Assembly (NCBI RefSeq): GCF_025602895.1
Contig: NW_026516205.1
Coordinates: forward strand, 434,001-498,000
Direction: 5' to 3'
Length of the DNA stretch: 64,000 bases
Source: Polychytrium aggregatum
Lineage: Eukaryota; Chytridiomycota; Chytridiomycetes; Polychytriales
A program made the position numbers and the translations under genes. Each line of letters opens with the position of its first letter. Position 1 is the stretch's first letter. The notes under the pieces are model-generated. The model did not search any database. It had not been told where the DNA came from and was given only the letters and a program-made list of their open reading frames with translations. This document shows, one piece after another, positions 1-10,106 of the stretch.

Positions 1-515
1 CACCACAACCCATTACTGCGCTGTTGTTCTTGATGGAGAGGAACAAGTTCCAAGGAATTACTGTTCTTGGAGGCGCCTCTACGAGCGTCGGAATGAAGCC
101 TCTTGAGTGGGTCTCGGATTGAGCAAACAAGGGTAATGGCGAGAGGAGGCCGGGGCAGGCAATTGCTGTCTGGGTCTGCAGTGACCCGATCGCAAAGCGC
201 AATAGCGGAGGTAGAACCGAACAGGATCCGCCAGGAAGACAGAGATTGGATCTGAGACCGAGACTGAGACCGAGGCCGATGGACAACTGCAGGCGCTGGG
301 TGAGGTTTGCTGGCGATGAGACTACATTCCGGGCCCTATCGACCACAGCTCATGCCAGCGAGGGTGCATCACCGCCCATATCGACCACCATCCGCCAATT
401 GTGACGACATCCTCCCCGATCACACTCTCTGCTGTTGCCGTTGTCGTTGCTACTACCCGATACGTCATCACCTAGAGACCGAGCACCGAGCCGGGAGAGT
501 CACCCACTCACGGCC
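1..515. other. No recognisable gene
   Basis: I see no conserved coding motif, tRNA or repeat here. The short open frames are unrelated to any family I recognise. The stretch ends exactly where the 510-bp inverted repeat begins. Confidence 0.5.
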
Positions 516-1025
516 CAAGCATTGGCAGCTATAATCCCACGGAGGAATGACCAGGGCCTCGCCTTGTATCCATGGCGGTGATATGCGCATCGCTGGTTGT
601 TGCTGGCTCGACACCGCCATCCTCATGCGGCCAATGTGTCCAACCCCTCTGCGTCTCGGGAATCAATCCACACCTCCATGGGTCGGACACCCAGGAATGG
701 GTTTGACCACATGGTCGCTCTTGGCCGAGTACAACATGATCCAACGACGTTGTGTCCCTGTCCCTAGCGAAGATGTGCCCTACTCTCCTCAGAATGCCGT
801 CAAGAGCGAGGGGAGGCCAGACTCTCTTCCCAAATGAAATTTCACGCATTCATTGCCCACAATGACCTTTTGGAAATTAGAAACAAGCCGACAGATATCC
901 AAGCCATGAAACCTCAGGTTTGCTTCGTGTTTGCGCATATGCACCGCCGCCACCTAAAGCACCAAAGCTCAGATCGTCGACCGATACCCTGTGCATCGTT
1001 CTCAGTTGCAGAGCCAATGAACTCA
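516..1025 (+). repeat. 510-bp inverted repeat, left copy
   Basis: This segment is the reverse complement of 17158-17667: position x matches 18183-x with no indel over 510 bp, and I saw no substitution. Identity stops abruptly on both sides (516 and 1025). The ends of the unit carry a short imperfect inverted match around CATTGGC, which would fit a small DNA transposon or MITE. I find no matching target duplication and no TG..CA ends, so it is not an obvious solo LTR. It encodes no recognisable protein. Confidence 0.9.
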
Positions 1026-1369
1026 ACCCCATCCCTTGTATGCCCACCCTTACTGAAGTCTCGACTGGCAGGAGTAATTAAATTTTGGTCCCTTCAGGAA
1101 CATCTTCATTCGATGGAATGACGATCCCGTGAGCAACACATCGCGGTGGCATTCATCCACCAAGTTCGCTCAAGTCTGCGGCTGTTGAATGGTATTGACT
1201 TGACTCACACAAGCCATGTTCATCCGGTATCTTCCAAGTTGGCCCAATAAAAAACGGGACACCCCGGGTTTGACCATTGATCAAATGTTTTGTTGCCCAA
1301 TACCATCGCGCGCTGGCCATGACCATTCTGTGATGCGGTGCAGTACCATCATCCATTGCCTGAAAACCA
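1026..1369. other. Intergenic; possibly degraded upstream part of Fanzor
   Basis: No intact motif is visible. The catalytic RuvC-I part of a Fanzor would be expected upstream of the remnant that follows, but I cannot find a DPG-type motif in any forward frame. The upstream part is either deleted or decayed. Confidence 0.4.
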
Positions 1370-1789
1370 TTGCTTCCATATTCAGTGTGTCCAAGAGCAA
1401 CATTCACCGCTGGGACTCCGAGACCAGTGCAGCGGCAAGGCAAGGGCTATGCATCCAGCCCCCGGAGGCAGCGGTTTGCTCAGTACTTTGAGCAGTTCGA
1501 GCACCACCGACGCCGTCCCAATCACCCTCATGGAAGCGTCAAGGTGGCCTCGACGAACGAGTTCAACACCTCGCTGGTGTGCTCCAAGTGCCTGGAGCCA
1601 GTTCGGTTGGAAGGACTCGATGCGCCCAGTGTTGCGAATTCCCACTTTGTCAGGAGCTGCAAGAATCCCAGCTGCCGGACAGTGTGGAATCGCGACGTCA
1701 ATGCGGCGCGCAACATGATCACAGTATGCAGGTCGATTGTGGAGATCGGAGAGCGACCGGCGGTCTTCACTCGGAGGCTGCCAAAGTGA
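1370..1789 (+). pseudogene. Fanzor (eukaryotic TnpB-like) nuclease, C-terminal remnant
   Basis: Fanzor proteins are eukaryotic relatives of transposon TnpB: RNA-guided nucleases with a split RuvC domain and a zinc ribbon. The forward frame shows the end of such a protein. It has a basic segment SSPRRQRFAQYFEQF, then EFNTSLVCSKC (first CxxC at 1580-1591), then CKNPSC about 1661-1678, then WNRDVNAARNM. The Asp of NRD (1694-1696) is in the position of the RuvC-III catalytic Asp. The frame stops at TGA 1787-1789, as expected for a native C-terminus. The RuvC-I and RuvC-II segments are missing and nearby codons are not open, so this is a broken fragment of about 100-140 residues against several hundred for a whole protein. 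It lies 345 bp inside the left inverted repeat. The family call is strong; loss of function is inferred. Confidence 0.75.
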
Positions 1790-1916
1790 TCTGCTTTATA
1801 TCATATGGCATAGTTAGACGCATGCACATCACATACTACGCTGTCAAATGGGTTGTGGGCAGGTGCCCCATTCCCCCCTGAATACCGTGTATTGTCGCTG
1901 CGGGACCAAGGCCCGA

Positions 1917-3566
1917 TCAGATGACTCGATACTGGGACCAGAGGTCGTGGAGCAGACTCTCGGCGGCTTCAGCCAGCTTCATATCAGGAGATTCAAATTG
2001 TAGGTGCTTCACAAAAGGATTGCCCCAAGGCCATATATCGCTATGATATATGACCTTTGAATCGATGGTGTATGGATCGATGTCGCGCAGATACATAAGC
2101 GAGGTGCATCCGTTTTCACAGGTAAAATTGCATCCGGAGGCAAACGCAAGGCGCATCTGCAGTAAAGTCATTCAGTTTTAGAGGGCTGTGCATGCGGAGA
2201 CGGGTTGTACGATGGTTCATCGAGCCCCTTAGAACATTGCGAACGCTTTCTTCGAGCGTATTCACAGACAAGATTGATACGTATGGGCATAATTCCCCTT
2301 CGTCAACCTGCTGCTTACCATAGTCAGCGCTCCAATTTGACAAGCATAGATAATTGGGTTTTCGATAATACTGGAGGCAATGTTTCCAGGACTCGCCATG
2401 CACACATAAATTCCCGACGACTTTAGCAGCTCGGCTAGCTGCAACATAACCACACAGCCAAGACGTTTCGAGCTCTCATATGGATTGGCACTGTAACAGA
2501 TCAAATTTCGGATGAGCGGAGCTCACTCGCAAGTGAGCGACCATCGTATCACCGGCTGTGTTTGCTAGTCGGAAATTAGAACAACCCGGTGGCTTGTTAC
2601 CTCTCTATGCCTTGGTAATCGTCCAGAGAGAGGTAGTCAGGCACGGCCGAAGTTGAGGTCAGATAGATAACTTTACTGGGTTGTGCAGCCTTCAGCACTG
2701 GCTCGAGTTCCTTGATCTGGGTGTGCGCATGAGGGAGACGCCAGGAGCATGGATATTGAGATATCCGTTAGCAACGGTAACCAAAGAGCCGCCGTGCGCT
2801 TGAAGACAACGGCTTCGACAACTTGCCATAATATAGTGTCCGAAAGTGTTTGCTGCGAAGCACAATCCGAGACCGTCCTCTGTCACCAGGCCCCTTGGCT
2901 GGTCGATGGCGTCGCCCCCTGTCTTTGCGACGTAGCTGGGCCGAGTGAGAATGTTATAGAAAAAGTTGGAAATATTGACACCAGTTATGTTGAGGATGGC
3001 GGCATTCAGGTAAAGTATATCAAGCCTCTGGAATCTGGAATGCAAAGGGATGCATGATTGTAAGATGCTTGTGTGGCCCGCTGTCGATTAGCGCTATGGT
3101 AAAAAAAGAAGGCTCGCACCCAAGCTGGTGAGCTCGATAATTCGAATCACGATCGTACCTCTTCATGAAATCGGCACAGGCTTGAATTACACTTGTCGGC
3201 TTCGAGAGGTCAACCAGCAAGATTTGAAGCACCTGCCTCCCCTCGTCTTCGTCGTCGAACAAGTCCTGAATTAGCTGGCTTTGGGCTGCCTTGGCTTTTG
3301 CTTCATTGCGACAAGCCATCACCACCGTCATTGGTTGTCGCTTAGCAATATAGACCTCTGCTACGAGCCGCTTGGTCAGCGCATAGCCGAGCCCGCTGAG
3401 ACGATCATATCAGGAGCAATGCGCGGAATCGGGAGTTGGTGGGGGGGGGAGTCAGAGCCTATACCGAACTTCAGGTCAGCCACGTCGGGCAGTTCACAGC
3501 GGTATGCCAAAGCAACTACCTGTTGGCTCCCGTTATCATGTATATCTGATGGACTGGCGATTCCAT
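1917..3566 (-). CDS. 3-ketosteroid reductase, ERG27/HSD17B7 family (six exons)
   Basis: ERG27 is a short-chain dehydrogenase that reduces the 3-keto group during C4-demethylation in sterol synthesis, using NADPH, at the ER or lipid droplets. Exons read by splice signals are 3566-3520, 3395-3159, 3034-2827, 2716-2601, 2490-2319 and 2156-1917. They sum to 1020 nt, that is 339 residues plus stop, close to human HSD17B7 (341). The cofactor loop TGANSGLGYAL is split by intron 1. ACRNEAKA and LDILYLNAAI follow, and the catalytic YxxxK is in NPYESSKRL. The C-terminus has the family's DPYT...YHSDIWPWGNPFVK region. All junctions keep frame. Introns are GT-AG except intron 3 (donor GCAAGT at 2826), a GC-AG intron. 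The ATG at 3566 is preferred because it directly precedes the Rossmann segment. The gene is head-to-head with the site-2 protease. Confidence 0.85.
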
Positions 3567-3883
3567 GTTGCTGTGCTGCAGCGCTGTTGGAGAGTCGGTG
3601 GGCCGGAGCAGACAGTACGAAAGCCTGTCGATTCTGCCAGCGGCGATGGCACGATTTTGTGATTGGCAGGAGGCCGAACGCGCGCAGCCAGCTGCACCGC
3701 ATCTCATGACTCCACATGACTTCACATGACCCCCACGGGCCCTCTGACTTGCGCTTCTTGGAACCAAACCGGCGGATCCGCCGCATTCTGGCAGCCAGCA
3801 CCTTCAGCACCTTCAGCACCTTCAGCACCTTCAGCACCTTCAGCACCTTCAGCACCTTCAGCGACCTGCTGGCACGGTCGAGG
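3567..3883. promoter_or_regulatory. Shared divergent promoter region of ERG27 and MBTPS2
   Basis: The start codons of two divergent genes lie 317 bp apart, or 149 bp if the protease begins at the upstream ATG 3716. The interval must therefore hold both promoters. It contains the 9-bp repeat at 3796-3858. I could not identify a sterol regulatory element by eye with confidence. The promoter role is inferred from gene arrangement. Confidence 0.55.
3796..3858 (+). repeat. 9-bp minisatellite, seven perfect copies
   Basis: The unit CAGCACCTT is repeated seven times without interruption, followed by a partial CAGC. It lies in the same open frame as the site-2 protease, where it would encode Ser-Thr-Phe repeats if the ATG at 3716 is used. 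Otherwise it is 5' UTR. Because it is a multiple of three, copy-number change would not break that frame. Confidence 0.95.
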
Positions 3884-6672
3884 ATGGCGGTTGCGTCGCT
3901 TGTTTTTGTGACGCTGGTGTTCTGGGCGCTCGTCCGGGTGATGGGTTTGATCTTGGCGAGGTTCTATGTAAGCGCACGATTTCGGTACTTCTCGAATCCC
4001 ACTGGCCCTGCCCTCCTGCTGCTCTCCATCCCAGGAATTGACCGCGGCCAGCTCAAGACTCTATCAACCTTCAGGCAGCTAATTCTCTATCGATCCACAG
4101 CCGCAGAAATTCAAGGAGCTCACCGACCCCGTAGCTCCTGGTTCTCCCGCCCTACTTCCAACGAGCTCAAGCCACGGCTCGGCCCGAAAGCGGTTCCACC
4201 ATCTGAGCATCGGCCATTGGTCTCTCTCATTCTCTACGAATGCGCTGAATAGTGCCCTTTACAAACTGGTCCCCGATACTCCGCCATGGAGAGCCTTCCA
4301 CCGACTCTTTTATTCAGCCGGGGCTGTGTTTGGCCTCCTCTCCCTCTTTGGCAGCATGGCTTTCCTCGCGGCCAATGGCATAAGCTTATTGGTCGTATTT
4401 GCAAAGCTTGCGAGCCCCTCAGCCGATATCACAGCCGTCCAAACACTCAGTCCTCAGGACCTGGAATTCAGGAGCAACAGCAGCTCGTCATACTCAACCA
4501 GAACATACTTTGCCCAGTCGATGGCGGGTGGAAGCAATGGCTTTGTCTCCTTGGTAAGAACCGTGCTCCGCCTATGGTTCCTTGGCGAGTAGCTGGTGTC
4601 CTCGTCTTACCACTCCTGTGATTTGTTCTGTATTGATCATATCGGTAGATACCTGGGGTCAACATACATGTGTCATCTTTGGGCTACTATGTCCTTGCGC
4701 TGCTCGTATGCGGCGTCGTCCACGAGCTAGGGCACGCTCTTGCTGCAATAGTGTAAGCCTTCAGATGGTAGACTGGACACACTTTAGCGGATCCTTTTTG
4801 CAGCTTGCCATCGTTCGCCAGGACGGATGCGCCCTCGTATCTCACTCTATGCAAGGAGTCCTACGAATCTCACACGGCTGTTTCCCACGTTACCGTCGAG
4901 TAGCGAGAGAGTTCCAATCGAATCTGTTGGCGTATTCCTCTATGTTATATATCCAGGAGCATTTGTCGACCTCCATCAGGCATCACTGGAAACCAAGGGT
5001 CCCTCTCAAAAGCTGAGGGTGATTTGTGCCGGTGTATGGCACAATGTTGTACTGGGCCTGTGGGTATGGCTTGTGCTTACGACGCTACCACTATGGCTCT
5101 CCTGGGGATACAAGCTGTCGAATTCGGGGGTCGTAGTCCTCGACGTAACGAGGGTGAGTACTGTTGTTTTGTTGGTGCCAGCCAAGGCTAAGATTGCCAT
5201 TAATCATGTCATTCAATTATTGCTGGTAGGACTCGCCATTGCGTGGCCATGTGCCGCCCGCAGCCATGATCTCGCAAGTCAACGGACGAGACGCTAGCAC
5301 TGTCCAGGATTGGGAGCAGCTATTATACGAAAATCTTGTGGATGATACATCCATACATCAAGGCTATTGTGTCACAGCATCCCGAGAAGGTCAGTGGCTT
5401 TCGAGTGCGCCAAATGGGAATCTGGCCCTGACCGACCGATGGAGCTCAAGCCGGATTGCGGACACCCTGACTACCATATGCAAAACATACACGGTGGCCC
5501 CCAATGTAAATGCCAGGCGTTTGACCTTTCATGGATGCACTTTGGCTCCAGACAAAGGGACTTTAGAATGTTGCGATGTCTCTGAAGCGCATCCTTTCGG
5601 TCGGAGACCGAGTTCGCTGCAGTGTTTCCAAGAACTCGACGCTACCAAGACCTTGATGTCGGTGAGGATTTAATGTGTGGTTGACGGCCTCCAAATCTTT
5701 GAGCAGACAGCCCTTCGAAATTTATGAACCTGTTACAGAGTCAGCTGCTCTCGGGCCAGGACGTTATATATAAGAATGACTTTGCAGGCTCTCTGCGTAT
5801 TCTGACCCAAACGCCTCCAAAGCCCATGCAAGCTTGTCTCTTGGCTCATAATATCACAGAGAATCATCCCAGGTGTCGAAGCCGAAGCGATTGTGACATG
5901 GCATCAGGACCGATGCAATGCATGTCGGTGTATGTCCCGCAGCCGTATGTCCGGTTAATCCGACTTAGTATTCGGGATAGAGAGTCGACCGCGACCCTGA
6001 ATCCGTCAAGCAAGGACACCTCAAGAACGGTGACTTTTCTGGGCGACCCGCGAGAGATTTGGGAAGGCGGTAAGGCTGTATTCGGTGCTGTATATGGCAG
6101 TTGATCATTCCCTCGATCTCCGATTCGGACTGCGCCCCAGGAGGAGGTAAATTAACGGCGTGCGATTTTGCTTAGTTCGAATCGGATCACTTGTGCCTCG
6201 GGCGCGATGGCTCCCGATATGCATCCCATACATGGTTGAGGAGTTGCTTCAGTAGGTATTGCAGGTTGATGATAATAGCCTCGGATCACATCGCTTTGTA
6301 TTGCAGACTGTATCGATTGCACATGAGATTCACTTCTTGCTGCATGTCGATTCGCTCACTAAGCCTCTCGGGCCTTGCTAACTTTGCTTTAGGTTCATCA
6401 TGTCATTTACCTTTGCCCTGGCTGTGTTCAACATGGTACCAAGCCACATGCTGGATGGCCAACATGCCCTTGTTGTCATTGTGGACGTAATAATGGATTG
6501 GATCCATGGGCACGTATCCGGAGAGAGTCTCGATGTCTCTGGCAAGTCCCACGTTTCGTTTGGGAGAGTGGATGCCCGCAAACGATCGACAGTGAAGTGG
6601 ATTTCCAACGCAGCCACGGTTTTGTTGTCTGTTACTATGCTGCGAAGCGTGCTTGGAGCATTTGGAATATAA
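3884..6672 (+). CDS. Site-2 protease (intramembrane metalloprotease), nine exons
   Basis: S2P cleaves membrane-bound transcription factors such as SREBP inside the bilayer and so controls sterol genes. Exons by splice signals: 3884-3967, 4101-4553, 4649-4752, 4904-5153, 5230-5389, 5552-5661, 5823-6069, 6176-6251 and 6393-6672. They total 1764 nt (587 residues; human MBTPS2 has 519). The zinc motif is HELGH (4721-4735) in [15 protein letters not shown]. It is followed by [15 protein letters not shown], a PDZ-like [18 protein letters not shown] segment, a Cys-rich loop ([12 protein letters not shown]), [19 protein letters not shown] and the third metal ligand in [11 protein letters not shown] (LDG 6451-6459). 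The start is uncertain: the frame is open upstream to ATG 3716, adding 56 residues with seven STF repeats. A small exon near 6252-6392 could be missing from my model. The family call is secure. Confidence 0.85.
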
Positions 6673-6865
6673 TGGGTTTGGACCTAGGGGCTCGAATGGT
6701 GGGGCTGCAGCACCCGTTGGGAGCCAGATGCATGAGCTTTCGTCCCTGCCCAAGTGGCCTTGCCCAAGTGGCCTTGCCCCAGCGGCCTTGCCCTCGGATT
6801 CCCGGGATGGCAGATTGTGTATTCAGGGTGCAGAGACAAAGTGACCATGGCCCTCCCAGCGAGGC
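6673..6865. other. Convergent intergenic spacer with 14-bp tandem repeat
   Basis: This short gap lies between the stop of the site-2 protease and the stop of the minus-strand gene. It contains about 3.5 imperfect copies of CCTTGCCCAAGTGG (6744-6793). It probably holds both 3' UTRs. No gene is seen. Confidence 0.6.
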
Positions 6866-9800
6866 TCACAAGCGGGTGTTGTGCTTCATTTCATTCCACA
6901 TAAAAATGGACTCGTATTCGCTGATGAGCAGTTCCAGCGCCGCGCACTGGCAGGGCAGTACATGCTGGCTCAGGAACAGCATCTCTGAGAACAACTCGAG
7001 GGTTTGCTCATGCCACCCGAATCCTTCGGGATCATTGCTCGAGACGGCAGCAGCGTCGTCTTCGCTGCCAAGGTCCATCAGAGACTTTGTTAAATTCGGA
7101 GTCGACAACAACTGAAGGCTCGGACGCCGCAAAATGTCGTTGGTGTTGCTGTTGTTGTTGCTTGCAGTCATACTAGGTTTCAGCCCGACGGCTGTTAGAT
7201 TGTGGGCACTGAGACTGGGCCTCCGGCGCCGACGTATAGGCAGCGGTTCCTTGGCTTCATGCAGATTGCTCTCGGATATCGCTGGCGAGTCCCCATAACT
7301 GGGTGGAACCAGCACATTCTCGCTGTGGTCCAGTCCATGGTCTCGGTCTCTATCGTGGTCGCTACTTGCGCTGTCCGAGCTCGAGCTTTCTGCCACCGAA
7401 GCTTCCTCCATCAGGATGGTCGGAATCGACCCGTCGTTCTGGGCAATGAGTCTCGATGATCCCGCCACCGTCATCATAGGGAGCAGCAACTCGCTTAAGT
7501 TGTCACTCGACTCCTTGGATGACTCTCTGACCATAGCCTCAAGCGAGAGACCCGATCCGCGCCGGTCGTCGTCTCGGGATAGCCGCCGGTTCTTGAAAAT
7601 GTTTTGGATAAGTCGAGGCGAGCTGATATACGATATCCGCCGGGAGGTCGGCGCCGAAAACTGCACCTTCTGTGGGAGCCGAAAAATGACGGGCCCAAAT
7701 ACCCAAGCGATACCCCGCAGCACCGGTATAGTGAAGAGATCCACGATCCTGTTATACGGGAGGGCGGCGCCGCAAGAAGGATATCGGTCATAATTTGGTC
7801 CGTGGAGCCGACTCTGCAAGTGATGTCGAGATCGGCATAGAAGAGCGCTCCGGGCACGAATATGAAAGCCCAGATTTTGATACGAGTCGTAGCCATGACC
7901 CGTCGGGGAGGAATATCTCTTCGATTCGTCGCGACTGCCCAGCCCCATGAATCCATCCAAGCAGCAAATTGAATTAAATCAGACCAACAGACTGACCTGT
8001 GCAAGTGTCCCACAGTTGCCTTGAGCACAATATACTCGGTCCGTGACATTTTGGCAACGATCTTGCGGAGATCACACATGCGATCACGGTCGTCTTGATC
8101 AACCTCTGTCCGGGTGCAAGGTTTGCTATTGGTTAGTTGGGGTTGGTATGACCGTATGAAGCAGACCCGCTGTGCTTGCAAACGCAGAGGTGAAGACCCT
8201 CCCTTCCGAAACAAAGTCGTGTTGGAGATTGTCCAACATGCATCAAAGCCTGTTTATCCTGGGCGACAGGCGACGCAACATCAACCTTGCCCACACAATG
8301 CTCATGCCCATATACTGGCATACCTACATGCCATCATGCACCTACCCATGGAGTCCATGATCTGATCTGAAATGTATGGCTTGACGAGCGCATGTCTGTT
8401 GGTTCGGAGGAACTGGAAGAGATGCCAGGACATTTGTGTTGCTTGTTTCTCCGAGACGTGCTGGATGTCGTTATTTGGAATGGCATCGACGCTCCGCATC
8501 ATCAGTTTGGCTACGTTATCCTGTATGTTGGTGGCACGCTTGTCCAGGGCCACGAAATCTAAGTATTGATGACCAGAAGGAGTTGCAAGGAAGAGAGAAA
8601 TGGGGGGGGGTGTTGCAGAGGAGGACGAGTGTGTATTCCAATAGCGATCGACCAGGGTCAGTCAAGTGTGAGTCCGATGCAGGCAAGAAAATTACCCGGG
8701 CCGCAGTCAAGACGAGGGTGAAGCCAGGGCGAATTCAGTGGACCAGGGCGTTCACATACGAGACTGCCGACGGCTTGAACAAAAATGACTGTGGGCTGCA
8801 AGGACTTCTCCTTTGACTAACCCATATAACTATCAAGCCACAAACTGAACTATCCCAAGCGTCATATTTGTGCGTACCATTAACAAACTGAATCTTAAGC
8901 CTGTGTGCTGAGGGTACTTCATTCTGTCCATCATCTGGAACTGGTTCATAAACGATACCCTGTGTGAGAACACAGTTTATATCAACAGTATAGCAGCAGA
9001 TCCAAGACTTGGCTTTGCGGCCGCTATACCAACCGGAGTATGCCTTGTCGAGACCCTCGATAAACTCCTTAATAACTGTGATTCGAGCATCATGCTCGTT
9101 CCGGAACTGACGGATGTACTCGGGTGAAGCCGAGACTCCCACCCCGTCGGGCTTGCCGGAGTCCTGGGCTGCTCCAGCCACTCCAGCCACTCCAGCCACT
9201 CCAGCCACTCCATGTCTGCCGGCGATCTGGCTCGGCCGTAGTTTCACGATAGTGGGTGCATTTGAATCTGGATGCCGAATGACGTCAGTCCCAGCATCGG
9301 GCAAAGATTGTTGGCGAGCGCGGTAACCTGTAAGTTCCTGCCGACGACTGTCGCGTTGTGTTGTGAGAGGCTCTGCAGAAGTGTTCCCGGAGCGCTCTAC
9401 CGGCGAGTCGGTCTCCGGAGTTTCGGACTCGGGCTTGGGTCGGATATTTCCTTGGCCAGCTGAGGTCAGTGTCGTCATCATTAGTTGTATTCGTCAAGAT
9501 TGTAGGGATTCCACCAGTACCACCCTCCCGTGGTCGCAACATGCTCTCATATTGCTACAGCTTGATAGCGTGCTTCACCCCGCACATCGCCAGGCGTACT
9601 TACGAAAGTATCGATCCGGTGCATAGGTCGAGTGAATCTCCTTGGGTGGCTCCACGAGAATGTTCTCGTTCAGTTTCATCAGCCGCTCGATCTTTTGAGC
9701 AAACTGTTTCCGCGACTTGTTTGACACTCTTTCCGGAAGATCCAGCTTCGTTTGCCCGTCCACGTAATGACGCCGATGCGCTCATTGCCTGTGGGATAGA

Positions 9801-10023
9801 GGCTCCGAGCTTGCCATATCCGGACACATACAAGATCGAGGCACCAGTTTGTGAGGTGCTGGCTGTCCAATCCTAAATCAGCTGCGGCCGGGTTGGGACT
9901 TTCGAAAACGTTGTGCGTGCTGCTGGTGGAGGATGAGCTGTCGCTACCCACGCTGCTTCCAGACGATTCTTCTGAGGCTTTGTTGCGAAGCCGCGTTTCC
10001 TTTGCATAGCGCATGGCTCTTTC
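6866..10023 (-). CDS. Putative divergent RhoGAP-domain protein, multi-exon (boundaries approximate)
   Basis: Several minus-strand exons carry pieces that together resemble a RhoGAP domain, which stimulates GTP hydrolysis by Rho-type GTPases. About 8350-8560 reads HVSEKQATQMSWHLFQFLR followed by a Tyr/Ile/Met helix. About 7995-8110 reads RKIVAKMSRTEYIVLKATV then GHLHR and a GT donor. About 7683-7718 reads GIAWVFGPVIFR, like the family's NLA-VFGP motif. The usual arginine-finger segment (GIFR) was not found, so the call is tentative. The C-terminal exon (from about 7700 to stop 6866) is Ser-rich with an Asn run and is otherwise unrecognised. Upstream exons (about 9235-9481, 9600-9763, 9890-10023) are Ser/Thr-rich. 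Exon borders in the middle were not resolved. The gene may continue upstream into 10107-12608. Confidence 0.5.
9172..9207 (+). repeat. 9-bp minisatellite in coding sequence, four copies
   Basis: Four perfect copies of CTCCAGCCA are followed by a partial copy. They lie inside a minus-strand exon, where the repeat reads as Gly-Val-Ala triplets in the frame shared with the flanking Ser/Pro-rich sequence. Like the 3796 repeat, the unit is nine bases, so length changes keep frame. Confidence 0.9.
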
Positions 10024-10106
10024 TCCTGAGGTTGGGGGGGGGAGAGAGGTATGATCGTTGGATACAAGAGAATGAAGTCACTGTGAGTCCAGGGACGAAA
10101 TGCTGC

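Noticed and set aside
516-1025. The 510-bp repeats as LTRs of one large retroelement
   Set aside because: They are inverted, not direct, and ordinary spliced host genes lie between them.
1216-1491. Forward frame at 1216-1491 as upstream Fanzor exon
   Set aside because: No RuvC motif; it overlaps the genuine C-terminal frame in another phase.
2205-2426. Plus-strand coding frames across 2205-3057
   Set aside because: They run antisense to ERG27 exons whose splice joins give a full SDR protein.
3796-3858. CRISPR-like array at the seven-copy repeat
   Set aside because: Units are contiguous with no spacers; it is a 9-bp minisatellite.
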